The translations under genes and the position numbers were made by a program. The notes beneath the pieces were generated by a model, which ran no database searches, was not told the DNA's origin, and was given only the letters and a program-made list of their open reading frames with translations. This document shows, piece by piece, positions 25,601 to 40,600 of a stretch of DNA of 64,000 bases. Source of the stretch: Struthio camelus (Eukaryota; Chordata; Aves; Struthioniformes; Struthionidae); contig NC_090942.1 in the NCBI RefSeq assembly GCF_040807025.1, positions 192,628,247 to 192,692,246 on the forward strand, read 5' to 3'. Positions within the stretch are counted from its first letter, which is position 1; each line of letters begins with the position of its first letter.

Positions 25601-28600
25601 AAAGGCTGAAATCCCTTCTATTTTTTTTAAACTGAAAGTGAAAAAGGAGACCAATTGCAATGCCAACACGTTCCAGGCAAAGTTGTTTAATGGGAATCAA
25701 AGTCAAATGAAAGCACCCACCCTTTTAGAAGCATGAATAGGATATGTGGATGGGCACTAATGTATTCCACAGTAGGGCTGCGTGTGCCAATTTGTCTTCT
25801 CAAGATGTTGTTAAATATCTGGGAAACGTCCTTTTTGCCCTGGTAAAGAAGCAAAACATATTTTCAACTGTGAAAACATGAACAAACGACCATTTAGTAT
25901 AATCTCTACTTAAAGAGGAAATGAAATTTAACACAGTCCCACCGCCTGACACTTGCCGTCTCTTCAAATGACACAAGAAGGCTTCCTCCATCAGGTCGCT
26001 CTGAAGACGACTAATCCCCCTTCACCCATGTCCACGTTTATTTTGCCAAATGAAGATGTGCATCCTCCTTAATGCTGTTGAGCAACTCCCTGGATATCTT
26101 TAATAAGCAACGAGAAAATACTAAAACACGTAAGCAGCTGCCCTGTGCCAAATATGCTTTTGCAGGGTGTACTGTGCTCCTATAGCTTCCAAATGTCAGC
26201 AGTCAAGCCAGTACCAAGTACAACAATGCGTAGCCTAGCTTTGCAAAGCTAAGCTTTTCATTATTCTCACGTAATCCAGGCGAATCTGATCTTATTTTTG
26301 AAAATCGCGGTTAAATTTAAAACTGAGCCCAGCCCCTGATACACAGATTGATTCTATGGATATCATATACGTATCATTTTATCACAAAGAATAAAATAAA
26401 TATTACTGATAGAACGGCTGTGTCATATATACATATGTCTCTACTTTAGGCACGACTAAGATGGAAAGGCTCTTTAACCTGTCCTAATTTTCTCCTCTAC
26501 CTAGACCCACATACACTTGCAAAATCATATTTTGCAGTAGAATACTTCCCCACGCAGAAACTTTTCAGAAGGTCCTTCCAAATTATGCTCTATTCAGCTA
26601 CAGCGTTTGCCAATATCTCATGCATTGTAAGTCCTCTTCCTCCCTCACTGCTTTTTTCCCCCGGCCACAGGAGAGAGACTGACGTGAGAAATTACTGGAG
26701 GGGAGAGACTGCTGCACTAATGACCAGTAACCAAGGCGCTGAGTAAACAGCGGGTCACTATGCACAGGGCAACCTAAAGCAAAAGGTTAGTTATAATCCG
26801 TCCATGCTCATTGATCTGTCTTGAGAGGACAAACATTCCTTGGCTAAGAAATTACCGAACCTTTTAAGCCAAGGAGCAGATAGTTTCACACAGAGGGAAA
26901 TTCCCTAGTTTCACCTCTACAAATAAATCACTGTTGAGACGCACAAAATATTCCACTGTCCTAGTCGTTCCAGCCCAGCTGGCCCGGAGGCTCAGGGACT
27001 AAGGGAATTAAATAAGACAACCAAATCAGACCAGGCCAGTCCACCTGCCTTTGCCTGCAATATTTTTGACCCTTGGACATTGTCTTAATTAAGCTAGTTC
27101 TTTACAAAAAACGCCCCTTCTGCCCCATCTTTACAACACCCGTAACGTATGCCTGGAATCCCGGGATCCCCAGCGGTCGCAGCAGTTTCTCCAAAATGAA
27201 AACAACCCAAAAAGGGAAGAGCTGTTGAAAGGGAGAGACAAAAACGGCCAAGAATTACATGCTCTTCTCTGCTAAGCCAAAATTTATATTAGCCACTTAA
27301 TATTAGGTGCACTAGTGCACTACGGCATTATATTCAATAGCAGCACAGTTTCTAGAGACCAATGATCAGAGGACAAGCGTGAAAATCAAAGTTGGTCTCT
27401 CTGGGTTCTTCTCTAGCGAATGGAGGCAGATAGGAGGGAACCAGGGCAGACTTCCCCCGCCGTCAGACACCTATAAAAACCGCTGGAACACTTTTGCAAT
27501 GCCTCTCACTTGGAATTTGCCATTCAAATTCACCTTATAATGAAATACATATGACAACTGAAGCACAAGACAGAAAGGCAGCTTGGAGAGAAAGTACAAT
27601 GGCTAGACTTGAACAAGAAAAACTCACATGATGCCGTCATGGGAATAACAACTTGCAAGATATCTATCTATACCACAACACAGCCCACATTTAAAGGCAA
27701 AGTAAGGGAAAATTTTTAACATCACTAATCTTAGGCTTGTGGCTATCTACTGTCTTTTTTATTGGCTTCACAGCTTATGAACCTTTAGGTTTACATGCTA
27801 TTAGTAACACTTTTTCTTCTTTTAACTATTTCTGTATGCATGCTTTTCTCAATTAATTCTTCAAAGTTCACCAATAAATTTCACCTTTTGAATTTCCCAA
27901 AATTCAGTCTGATCCAGATTCTGGGCTTCTGCTCAAACTCAACTTTAGTTTTTTTGCAACAGTGTCAGCCACAAAATATTACACTGTTTCCTGAGTGAGA
28001 GAAATAATAAGCCTCTGTTTTCTATAGATGTGCGATAGAGAGATGCAAGGACGTGACAGTCTCCTCTACACGCACGCACATTCCCCAGCCACATGTGCTA
28101 CAAATATACTGCCAGACGAAACACAAGTGAGACAGGTCTCGAGCTCGTGCTTCTCCTCTTTTCTCAGTGGTGGTGGTAATTTTGGTTTTTTTCCTCCAAG
28201 CAGGCACCAAATTTCATGAAGTCTTTGAAAACACATCTTCAAAGATAAGTACTACTATGCAAAATTGGGATCAAAGTGCCCACCAGGTGCAGCAACTTTT
28301 TGGAGGGTGAAGGGTAGCGTGGAGGAGAAAAGGAGCCAGGCCAGCACAAAATGAACTACTTACATAAACATAATTTCCTTCAGAAATCAGATTTTCAAGT
28401 AATTTCAGTTTTTGATTTCTGTCATTACATACTAATCACAAAAACAGTTTGCACATTGAAAGGTGATGAAACTGCTTGGTCAACAAGGACATCTAAATGA
28501 CAATTATAAACAATACATTAATATAATAAAATGCAACCAGAAAACTTGATAAACTGAAAAAATACGGAAATATGAAGACAGAACAACATATGCTCTTACT

Positions 28601-31600
28601 AGCCTCTTTTTCAATGACATTTCACTTTACTGTTCTGCTAAAAAGAATCTGTGTAAAAGTTAAAAGTTTTGCTAAATGATTGAAAGGCTTTATCATGGAA
28701 AAAACTATTTTGCAATAAAAGTTATTAGAACTACGTTTATATGAACCATGTTATTAGAACTATGTTTACATTATGTTATTAGAACTATAATATGTGAATA
28801 GCAGTAATTCAGCAACACTCCTGCTATTTCACTCAGTTTGCATTTGAAGACTGCAGGTTCAATGTATAGGTACAGAATTTTATGTCTGAAAAAAGCAATA
28901 TAGACAGTCAGGCAACCGAAAAAAAATGCAGAATTTTCCCTTCTATGAAACATTTGGTAACAAAGTCTTCTCTTCTCCCCTTTTCTTTTTTCTCTATTTC
29001 AAACAAATTTAAATTACTGAATTCTTATTCTGCATCAAAATTACGACATTTAACAATCGCATGGGGAAGCAGGGAGATGACAAATTAAAGGCTCTGAAGA
29101 AATTCTAGCATTAAAAAAACTGCTGCATTCAAGACCTGAGGAAGAGTGGGGAAACTCCACTAACAGTACTTCCAAAAATTAATTTTAAAAATTTATTAGT
29201 CTCTTTAAATGCTGGTTTCACACAGGGTGCGGCCCAAAACCAAACAAACCCACCCATCATTCTTTCCTTTGATTCATTTTCAAAATGGAAAGAGAAACGG
29301 AGCAACAACAAATGACTTTCGTACGGGGAGAAATCCTTCCACAAGGAAGCAGCTCCCCCAAAAAGTGGCTCCGACAGCATCAGCCCACCTCTCCGAGGAG
29401 CTGATTTGTAAATGCTGCGGCCGCCCTGCCCTGCACGCCAGGTACTGCCCCCGCTGCAGACCGGGGCTGAGGAGGCCCTTGGCCGGCCAGCCGGGAATTT
29501 CTGACTGCTCAGAGACGCTCAGAGACTTTTGATGATGATTCACCAGAGCCCGGGAACCAGAGAAATTGCAAAGCTCCTAACAGCGGGCCCTGGGGGCAGC
29601 AGCCCGGCTGACCTCAGACCATAGGAACACCATAGCGCCCTGTCAGTGACAAAGTTTCTTCCCAGCTCCTGCCAGTTAAAGGGTTTATATTTCTCTTAAA
29701 TGACTGTAATCATTTCTTCTGTAACTTCTCTTCTCCATATTCATATGCAAGTCCAGTTATTTTAATTCCGCTAAGTTCTTGGCTTTAGCAACAAAATTGT
29801 CACCGAGTTCCACAGCTTAATTATATATGTGTTTATTCATAGTATTTTTTCCCAGATTGGCAAAAAAAATAGTTATATTCCTTTCTTCCTTTACACAAAG
29901 AATTAAATGGGGGCAATCCAATTCACTTTGTCATTTTCGGCCAGTTTTTAAACACCTTTTTCAATTCCTTTCCTCTCAACTAAACCATTCCAATTTTTTC
30001 ATTCTTTTTTCACATGAGATTTTCCTATGCTTCTTCATATTTTCATTCCAAGTCTCTGAACCCCTTCTAGATCAGCCATAGTCTTTCCGAGAGGGTGGCT
30101 GGTTCCAGCTGCACTGTCCCAGGGTAAGAGGTTAATCACTGCAGCACACGAAGCCAGAAACAATATTCGCAGCACCTTGTCTCGGTACACGTGCCAATAT
30201 TTCTTTCTTGTGTTTGTTTAAAAATAAATCAAGAAAGTTAAGTAGGATGCAGTATAGGAACACATCTGTCAGTATACTGATCAATCTGCAACAGCTACTT
30301 TCTTCAGCATGGGCAAAACAGCGCAACTATGTTTTTGAAGGCAATAAAATTGTTTAATTTAGGCTTCAGAAAAATACAGCTATATGTCCTGGCAACATTG
30401 GGACCACGGAGAAGAAAGGTTTATGCATGTTGACCTACCTCAAAATCTATCAGCTGCAAGTTGGCAATAAGAGTCACTAGAAGGCCACTGTTGTACAATT
30501 CTTGCGCCAGCTGAGCCACTATTTCTGTGGGTGGCTCCTTGTCTGTGGTACCGCACAGAATTTCCTTCATTGCTTGCAGGGATTTTGACACTTCTTCTGA
30601 TGCCTGTGGATCAACAGATAACTTTGGTTTTTGGCTTTTTTTTCGTTTTTTTCTAAACAGGTTTTATTTACTTAAAAAAAAAAAAAAGCAGTTCAAAACA
30701 AAAGCTTCTGACTGTACCTAGGATGACTGCCTCTATTATTAAACAGTTTACTATTTTTAGGTAGTCGCTGAGGCTGGACCATTCGCACTGGATCCCGCAG
30801 GTCCTACACAAATGCACGGATGTATTCCACTTAAACACGGCATGCCCTCAGTTACAGACCACAGGATAAAGTTAGAAGGGCATTTACCAACCTGTGCTAG
30901 CAGGATCCTCTACTCTTTGGGAGACACGCACCAAACGGGGATACTGAGCAGGCAGACTCCGGCTGCCAGGATCTCCTCATCCACGACAGCTTGCTGCTGA
31001 ACTATCTTGGCTTCTTTACAGATAGCCCAAATAAATCCTGCTAACCTGGTCACTTGGCATTGCCACTACCTGCTCTGCCTTGTGCCCTATGCTCCGCACC
31101 AGCATCTTCAGGGGGGACTTTCTCTACCGAGTTCCCACGCACTGAAGTTTCAGGCTGGGAAATTATTAAACAACCTCACTTGCTTTCAGTAAAGCTCAAC
31201 AGCTGCCACCAAACCAGCAAAAATAAATCTTTCATCTTCTACTCCCACCTAATTTATTTTAATTCAATGCAATGTTTTAGGTGCCTAACCTAGAATACAA
31301 ATCAGGAATTGCCTTATGAAAGCCTACAACAGAAAAATAAAAGAGAAATGTGTATAAACAGGTAGTAGCTTGGTGTTCGTGGCAGTCAGCAGACTTACAT
31401 TACATTTGAATTACCATGTCCCACTTTCAAAGGGAAACAACCACTGGCTACAGTGCAGGAGCTCTGTCTCACTCTCTCCTCCTAGGTTTGCTCCATTTTA
31501 TATTAAAAAAAGACTCCTTGGAGCAAAGGCTTAAATATTTTTTGTTTGTTTGTTTGTCTGAAATCCTGGGTGCTCTAACCGTTGGGCTATGAAGGGACCC

Positions 31601-34600
31601 TCTCTCTGGGTCAGGGTATATTACGCGCATGCATGGCTAGGGCAGCTAGTGCACATATAGGGTTGGCTGGGTTTTTTGCTGGGAAGCAAGTAAGGCAGAG
31701 TTTTGAAAGCAAAGCTGAGAACGACAGGAGATTCCTAGGCAAGGTGACGAAACTTTCCGAAGGAAGGACAGCATTTCACATCTATATTGCAAAATGCTTA
31801 CTTGAAATGAGTGTTTGGCTAGCTAAGCAGAAAAGAAAAAAAGCGCACGCCAGAAAGACACACACACAGAAACCTCAAGAGTCTTTTGTAAAAAGCTAAC
31901 TGGACATTAGTGGATGTCCAAACCTAGACCGATAATTTCAGTACCTCTCTCATAAACTGAAAGGAAAAACGTCAAGCTTTCAAGTATCACCATCTCAATC
32001 TGCAAAAAATAACCCCACAGTGTTCAGGAGAGAAATCTCTGGACTGGTGTTGATCTCTCAACATTTTTATACTGATCTAACTCCTGGATTTTATCCATAT
32101 TAATGTAAACCTAGAAGAAAAGCCACCTTCTCATTACATCTACCTGGGTGTTTCAAGCATTCATTTTGCACAGTAAAAAGGTATGCTTTCCCCCAATCTG
32201 CTTGTACCTGTTTGCAGTTTTAGACAGGTTTAGATAGGCCAACATGAGCGGCATGCAAATGAATATGACTATCTGATAACTTTAACCACAGTAGAAGTCT
32301 TTTTGTTCCTTAACGTAGCTCAATAAAAGAGCCTATTTTTAACCTCAAATGTTAGTGGTATGTCACAAGAGCTATCCCACAGAGTACAGATGGGATTAAC
32401 AACAGGGGTGCCATCTTGTGAACTAAACCTCTAAATCTTTATAGGAGCTGCACAAATATTTTCATATCCAAGGAAAAACCCATACATTTTTGGCTTTTCA
32501 CTCATTCTGCTTGGTAGGGTGTGAAAATCTCTGGCATTCTGTGGTTAAAAAAAAAAAAACTTGATACCTTTATTTTCCTTTTAAATATAAGCAGTCCTTT
32601 CTGATTCATAGAAGACGTCTGCAAAACTCAGGTTCAGCTCTGGAAAAGGAGGCCAAAGAGTATACTGCTGCAGGAGAAAAAGCAATTACAGAACACTGCA
32701 GTGTTGATGGGGGTAACGGGGCGCCACAACTACAATCAATCTGCCATCTCATCCTCCCATCTTCTTTGCCTCTTGCACATGCAATTTAAATTTCGTGTTT
32801 AACTTCCTCCCCTTTTATGTTCTCTAGGATATTCCGTAATCTGTCATTCAACCCTCCACCAAAAGCGACTCCTGGACTCTAAGGGCTGCTCTTCTATCCC
32901 TATCCTGCATAATCTATCTGTAGGGAAACTATAATCCCAAACACAGATTCTCCAATTAACAACCACTTCTAGCCCCTACTTTGACATAATTCCTATTTAA
33001 TCTTGCTACAGTTTTAGAATAAAACCCTAAGTCCATAAGCACTGTTTCTGGGATGCAAGCTTGCTCAAAACTCAGAGGAAAAACACATTCCACCGCAAAA
33101 CAAACAAAAAAGCAAGTACATTCACCAAAATACACGGCAAATAAGAGACAATAGAAAGGTGGCCCTAGAAGAACTTTTCATAAGAAGCCAGGGAGCTCCT
33201 GACCCTCTTTGGGAAAATTTGCAAAAAACACTAATCACTCCAAACCTCAGCAAGACCCCCTTCCCCCAGCAACGCCACAAACAGCATTTCAGTGAGGAAA
33301 AGAGAGACACGACAGAAACTACAAAGCCTATTATGACTTCCACGCTACTATTCATCTTACATGAGAAGTGCTCAGATGCAATGGCAACGGTAACAATTCG
33401 AGAGAAAAAGCACTGCAACTGTCACTTCACTAAAAGCTATGGAGCAAAAGGAAAGGTCACAGGAAACATCCAAGCGCTTTAGCTGTTTCCCTCATTTCTT
33501 CCAACTAAGCACAAGCTCCTTTCCGAACTATTAGGCCATGCCCCTCTAGGTATATTACCTCAGGAGTGAATTTATTCCATTATAATATTGAGGAGTCTGT
33601 TGGAGTGGAGAAAGAAAAAGAGGGAGGAGGGATTACTGACCTTCACAGAATCCTAAATAGAACAGTTCATATTATGTACAAATGTTAAAAGTGGAATATG
33701 TTGAACTTCAGACAGTTAAAGTTACAGAAAGGGCAAACGAGCAGAAGACGAAATGCAAGCTGATTCCCAGCACATGCATCGATTCAACATTTGTGTTGCT
33801 GCCACTGCACAGACTTCAGGATCTTGACCTCCTAAAGCAACCCGCTGGGTTGTGGTCTTCACTTCTCCCACACGTGCTCCTCACGCATCTCAGCTCCCAG
33901 ACTACAAACATGAGAGGATCCAATTCCAGTGTGGCACATGCTGAAATTCAGCGTGGGTACACGGGTACATCATAAGTGGGTTACAAGCTTGATTTGTGCT
34001 AGCTGCGTTAAGGGGAGAGAAAGAGAGAGCAACCTGTACTGATCTGCTCAGTGAAATTGGAGTCAGAAATGGTGAAAGCTTTCGCCACTTGATGAAAACT
34101 TTAGAGGGCAATTTTGCCAAGGATGGCCATTTCTTCTCTGCTTTGGCCTAACACAGGAAATAACACAGTTATTTATGCACAGAGCATAGTTTGTAGTGAC
34201 AGGCAGCCCATAGCAACTTAAATTATAAACACGTTCAGCCTCCTCTGCTGCTAAAGTAGGGGTTTTGTCTGCAATAATATGTCTTCCCATACTTTTCAAA
34301 AAGTTCAACAGTTAGCTGGACACTTCATGAGCTGAAGGCACTCAAGTCTGGTTCCCTCACAGATCTTGTCCTTGTGGACTTAACAGGATCACAGCAGAAA
34401 GAAGCTTTAGATCACTGTGGCTGTGAGAGTAAGTTTAGTCCCTCAGAGGATATTACCAGATGCTAAACTGATACACTATTCGATTTTGTTCAGGTTGCTG
34501 CTTTTCTTTAGTGGAAGGCTGTTTCTATTATGTGTCGACAGCCAGGCCCCTGGCACCTAGTCAGCTACAAGACTTTGAGGCGCTAATGCAACATCTGCTG

Positions 34601-37600
34601 TAGGAAAAGGTCACTTGAGCTGAAAGCGATGCAAGGCAGGAAATGGCACCTCTTCTTAGTATTTAAAAATACTTTATGCTTCAGGGCTTTGTCGTTGAAA
34701 TCTGTGATTTGAAGAAGCGCATTACTGCTGTGATCTCACGTCCGCTTTCCTTTCTAGTGCTAAACGTGGCTGAAAATGCTCACGGCCGTACAATCCCAAC
34801 TCTTCCGGGAGCAAGAGGGCAAAGGTGTTTTACAAGCCACTTTCTTTGTTTTTTCCTGTCTACATGAAGAATTTCTTCCTAGAAAAACCTCAATGCTTTT
34901 CTCTCTTATCTGCAGCCTAATACAAATCTGAAGACCAGCTGACTGGGTTGCAGAAGTCCAGTCTGCATTACAGAGCGGCGAATGCTACTGTATCTTTATT
35001 GAAATATTTCAGTATTCCTGTGTTATAAAACATCTTGACCTTCTTTTACCCCAGGGCTAACATTAGGTTAAAATTTAACTTGCTTTGCCAGGTCTAGAAT
35101 ATAATTTCTTAGTTTCAGCTTTTTTTTTTTTTTTGTACTGATCTCTATAGGAGGGCCAAAGTGCCTAATAACGTTCCTGGGGTAATAATTTAGCAGGCTT
35201 GGAAAAACCATATCATTATTAAGGAATGCAGCCTAAACTGTTCCATTTTTCTCTATATTCCACTATCATAAAAGACAGTTTAATAATACGTATTTTTTAT
35301 ATTAAGGGATTACAAAGTGATCCTACTGGCCTTACAGTTTTTCTATTCTTGTAGAATACCTCATTTTCTTACGGAGAGATTTTAAAGGGTGACATAGAAG
35401 GTTACAACAGAGGTCTAATCTGTTGCTCACGCAGAAGGCTGAATTTTTATTTCCATAGTTACAAGATTTTTTTCCATACTCCAAGATCAAGCTGCCTTCC
35501 CTGCAATAGTGCTTGTGTGTGTTACAGCAAAATATACAAAGCAGATATTTTGTTTCAGAAATAGCAGCTTTGTACAAACAGGTCTTGAAAAACCGCATAG
35601 GACATCATAGAGACGTTTCAACAAGAGGCCCAAACTTCCGCAGCTTCACTTAAATTTCTAGCTATACCAACTGGCCTAAATACCTACAGAGCTCAACCTC
35701 TACCTACAAACTTTGTTCTGCCCTTCTCCTTAGCTACTATCTGCAGTAAAAAACACCACTTACATCAATTTCACACTTATCTTAAGAGTCTCATATGATA
35801 TAGCTGTGATCCAGACCTATTAGGCTTGTCAAGGATAGAAATAAATGGATCTCCTGCTACGCAGTGTAGATTCAGTTATCCCTTCGTGTTACTCCTCTTC
35901 AAGGCAGAACACAAAAGCCAAAAAGGGAAAAGTGTCAAGCCTTGAATAATCAACAGCCATGGGCTCCAATGCCTGAACTGTGACTTTCATAACTTTCCGG
36001 GTGTTGTCTCTATTTTACCTCTGTTTCACAGGCAAGTCTGCCAGCTCGCACATATGTACACACATATGTTACAGGTCAAAATAGCTTATTCTTACTTTTT
36101 TACACCCAGGGACTTAATGCAACATGTAAGACCACCCTAAGAGTGAGAAAAAGAATCACATGACCCTTTGCCACCTTTCCAAACTCAGATATTAAATATA
36201 CATAAGACAAATACTGGGTTCTAACATTTGGCACCTGCATATTGATCAGGAAACTCTCAACTCTTCACAAGAACATGGAGAACAGGATCTTAGAGCTTCT
36301 ACTTGTATCACTAGCATATTTCCAATGCACTGTATACAAAAATATGTTTCTAAACCGCTACTATTTTGCACAGCCCCACACAGTAACATACACACAGTGT
36401 CTGCCGGTGTGATGCAAAACATTGAAATGTGCAATCCAGTGAACTTGCAGTATTGCATGTTATGCCTTAGGATCAAAAGCATACGGCTCCTTGGTTTGGC
36501 TTTGTCTTGTTTTAGCTCACAGACCCATTTAAAGACATTCTCACTGTGTGAATCAAACCAATTTTTCCCCTAAAAGAAGAGTGGCAAAACACCACTCCCT
36601 ACATGCAACTGTAAGGACTCGTAATAGCAAACTCTGAGGCCGGTATCTGTGCAGCTTCAGAAACATCCCAAACTGATTTGCTGTTGGTGCAACTCCATGC
36701 TAAAGGGAAGTTGCACAGGAACAAATTGTGAACTTCAGTAGAACATTCAGGATCAGCAGGCACGAATTCAGTCACTTTAGCAAAATATTATCGCCTAGTA
36801 CTCAAGGAGGTTGGTAAAGACAAGCTAGCCAAACGTACACAATGGGAAAACTTCTTCTAAAAGGCAGTGTCATTAAACGGAAGAGACAGGTTTGCCCTAC
36901 CCAGACGTGGATTCCTTTCCCACTTTTAATTGTGCACTTAAAACAGAACCAGAGGTTGTAAGGTGCTTAAAAATAAAAAAGCAACCAAAAGAGCCAAGTC
37001 TTACGCTCTTGGCACCAGCACCTAACCTAATAGTATCTGGAGTTTCTCCCCTCTCTGGAGCAATTAGCAGAACGGGGAAGCTGAAACATGAAACGTTCCA
37101 CCAAATCCCAGGACACGTGCATTTTGTGCAGAGTTAGAAGTAACGGGGGCCAAGCCCTTCTTATCTTATTCGCTTGGCTCCACCATACACCAAAGTCGTC
37201 AAAGGTAATTTTGCAACTGATGTTGGCAGGTACCAAATCAAGTTCACAGATACCGGCGTTCCCGACAGCCACGCAACCATTCGTCCATGCCAACGCACAT
37301 CATGTTGCCTGCACGCACCACATCTTACACACGGATGCCCAGGTGCTTTATCAGCGGAGGGATGAGCAAGACAAACCGGATCGGAGGATGGCTTCTTTGG
37401 TGCGATGCAGAAGAGCTGGATTTATTGATATAACTATTTGTTCTGGAAATATTAAGCCTAACTAACTATTAAAATACTGCTCCCTTGACTCTTCTGAACA
37501 GTACCAACTTTGGTAGTACCTGCAGATGAACAGAGGACAGGTTAGAGTGATCTCTCTGAATAAGCAGTCTTGTTACACACGTTTAAATGTAAGGGGAAGA

Positions 37601-40600
37601 GGCAAGATACTTCAAGGCCTTTTACTTGCAGCTTTACTTCATTTCTAAACACTGATTAAAGACACTGCAGCCTTGTGGTTCTGTCTGCCAGAAAAACGCT
37701 CACCACAGAGCCCCAAATCAGTTTTGACTCACTTGGTTTCAGGTTCCACTACAAACCCAAGTCTTAGACCAGCTATGCCAAAGACTGCATGTCTTTCAGC
37801 TTATCGAGGCCAAGCGCAAAGGCAGCTTAGGCCAAGTTTCAACTGACCCCAGGTCAGTTTGCATTTCTAAATTAAAATCACGTGACACTTTAAAGGCTTT
37901 TCTTGCTGAGCTGGTTCAGAAAATGTTACCAAACCTGTAGGCACCACAGATGGCACTGAGTCACCGGCGCCGCACCCTAGCATGTTTGGTTAACAGTGAG
38001 AGGAGGCTGTTTTCAAGCACACGCTTCAGTGATATACTGTATGCAGCCTAAACTGCTTTATGCTGACCACAAGACCTTAAAAAGTCAGGGTGTCACTCCC
38101 TGTTTTCTGAGATGGGTAACGCATCCATTCTATTAATGCCCTTTACAACAGCCATCAACAGCATCCATCAGCAAAATATATGACTGCGTATCAGTAACAA
38201 ATTAAGCAGCGTGACCAACATGCCGCATGCTGTCAGGTCTTCAGGTTTCTTTAACAAGTCTCTTGTCTACTGCTGCTAACAAGGTTTCCCCTCCCCTGCT
38301 CCCTGTTCATGCAACATCCTCCAGACAGTACAGGAATTTGCACCAGAAAGAAGAAAGAGGTGCAGAGCCCAGCAAAAAGGCTTTGCAGAAGGCTTCACTT
38401 CCTAGATTGTTAAATACTTCCCTTCTCTTCTGCTTAACCCCAGAATGGGTATTAAATCCAAGGCACAGTTTGGTTCCATAGGACTGAGATTAACTCCTTA
38501 TGAAATGTACAGGATTCTGTAATAAATGTAAATGCTCTTCACTACATCCAAATGGGAACTCAGACAGGCAATCGCACGTGTCACAAAAATATTTTATTTC
38601 AGATGCCGGAAAAGAAGTGGATGCTGAATAAGGAAGGCTTTAGTCCATTTTTCCAGTCCTGTCTTAGCCTACCTAATCCTCTAATTGTTACATTTGCCTT
38701 CCCAGTACTGCAACACCTTCTTTGAAGTAGATTTTTAAAAAGGAAAAGAAAAAAGAAATAGAAAAAAGAAAAAGAAGATAGTAGAGCACTTCAGAGGAAA
38801 AGGGGCCATGTGGGGTGACCCTTCTCAGCCTGTGCTCTATCAGCCTTCAGAGTGTAGCTGAGAAAACTGTAAGGCTTTAAACACCTGTATATCCACGCAA
38901 GCAAACAACCCCCTCCCCCACTCCCCACAGAAAAATAAAAGTAAGGAGTAAACATTCAAACTCAGCCTATTTTTCAGTTGACAATGTATAAAAAGCACTA
39001 TGGCAACACTGCGCCCTTTTTTTTTTTGTTTGGCAAAAAATGATACATGGAGAAACTGGGTCAAATTCAATCCTTATCTAAGACGACAAGCTCTACTGCA
39101 ATCAATAGACCAGCTTCCACATACTGGAAAAAGTCTGAACGTGTCCTATTTTATGGCTAGTAATAGGCATCATTTAGAAAAAGTGTAAACTTCTGCATAT
39201 TATGTGCATTAGCAATTTGTCTTGGAAAAGAAATAATTGCCTTTATCCTTACAAGTATACTGACTTTGTCCTCTCTCTCAAGTTGTACCCTCTCCCTCTT
39301 CCAGCTCCTCAAAAAGTCTTAACTAATTTACTATTAAGCTCTCACTACCTGTGCAAGGCATAGCTTCGTAGGAATGATCCTTTTTGCTCTATTTAAAAAT
39401 AGTACTGAAGGCTAGTGCTAGATGGTTCTCCACCAAAAGTTACGTCAAGTTTTATTAGAAAGGTCAAGTCTCTCCCTGCCTGACCTTGCACCATCTCAGC
39501 AGCCCACGGCACCTTCACCTTGTAGTTGATTGCTCAACTCAACAAAGGAAACAAAGAAGATCTCGTCTTTCAGTTATTTAGGCCTTGCCACTCCTCTCTG
39601 CCCATGCTGAATGTATTAGCAGCTGTCTCGGCCCACATACATTTGCTGTGTAAGAATAAGAGCTAAAGTGTCCCAAGATACATCTCCTCATTCGGGTCTC
39701 TGAAGCAAGTTCTACTTGGCAGCTATTTTGCAAGGGAGTAAGATCAAGGACACTGGGAGTCATACTCCTTAGAAGTCCTGGGAACTTTGATTGCCCAGGC
39801 ACGGTGGCCCCTCTCCAGCTCACGTGGCAAATGACAAGGAGACAGAAATCGGAAAAATCGGAGAGCCTTGATTCCCAGACTGCTACGTGCTCACAGGCCT
39901 GCAAGCTCCAACACCTCTGGGCAGCTGCAGGCTGCTCTAGAACCAGAACCGTGACTGCCCTTTTATCAAAGTTTGACACGTTGCACCTCCCTTTGGAGCA
40001 TAAATTGGAGGTAAAACTCAAAATCTTGCAAGTCTCTGTAAAGCACAGAGAATATTACCTCTATTTTTCTTTGCTTTTGTTTCCAGTTAACTTTCTATAA
40101 ACATACGTAGCAAATCCAACAAAATGTTATTCATTAGAGTAGTCTAGTGGGTGAATAAGGTTTGAAAACCAGTGAACCACTGAAAGTCTCATCCTGGTCT
40201 TTTCTTCCCCAAATCAAAATGTAAACTACATTCAAACAAACACAGGTCTACTGGGCTCATAAACCTCGTGTATATAGTAAGAGACATGATGGCGTGACTG
40301 TTTTAACAAGACTTATTTTCCCTGCCAATTTTTAAGTTTACCTTTGTCACAGTACTAAAGATCTTCCCTGTGATTTACTTCCCTGAACACCGGACCATTA
40401 ATCAGGCCGTTTTCATTAACAGGTAGGATTTACTTCAGACCAGCTGAGTGCAACCATTTAGATGGCAGGTAACATTACTGAGTAATCTGAGATCTTCCCT
40501 TCGGCTCGAGGAGAAAGGCCCTTTGTGCTTCCTCTATATGCGAGTGCAAGGTCCTGATTCAGTCAGCCACGTGAGCATACGGGTAAATGCTGCCTAAAAT

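Larger units (their letters stand above)
20084..25720 (-). other. CAB39L: CAB39L intron between coding exons 3 and 4 (5.6 kb)
   Basis: GTGGGT...GCAG, phase 2, the only non-zero-phase intron of the coding region. It contains A runs at 21135-21151 (17 A) and 24085-24104 (20 A). No exon or transposon body is recognised. Confidence 0.9.

Noticed and set aside
35940..36060. Possible minus-strand MIR-like segment
   Set aside because: The complement has CTGTGAAACAGAGGTAAAAT, which recalls the MIR core, but the rest does not align by eye.
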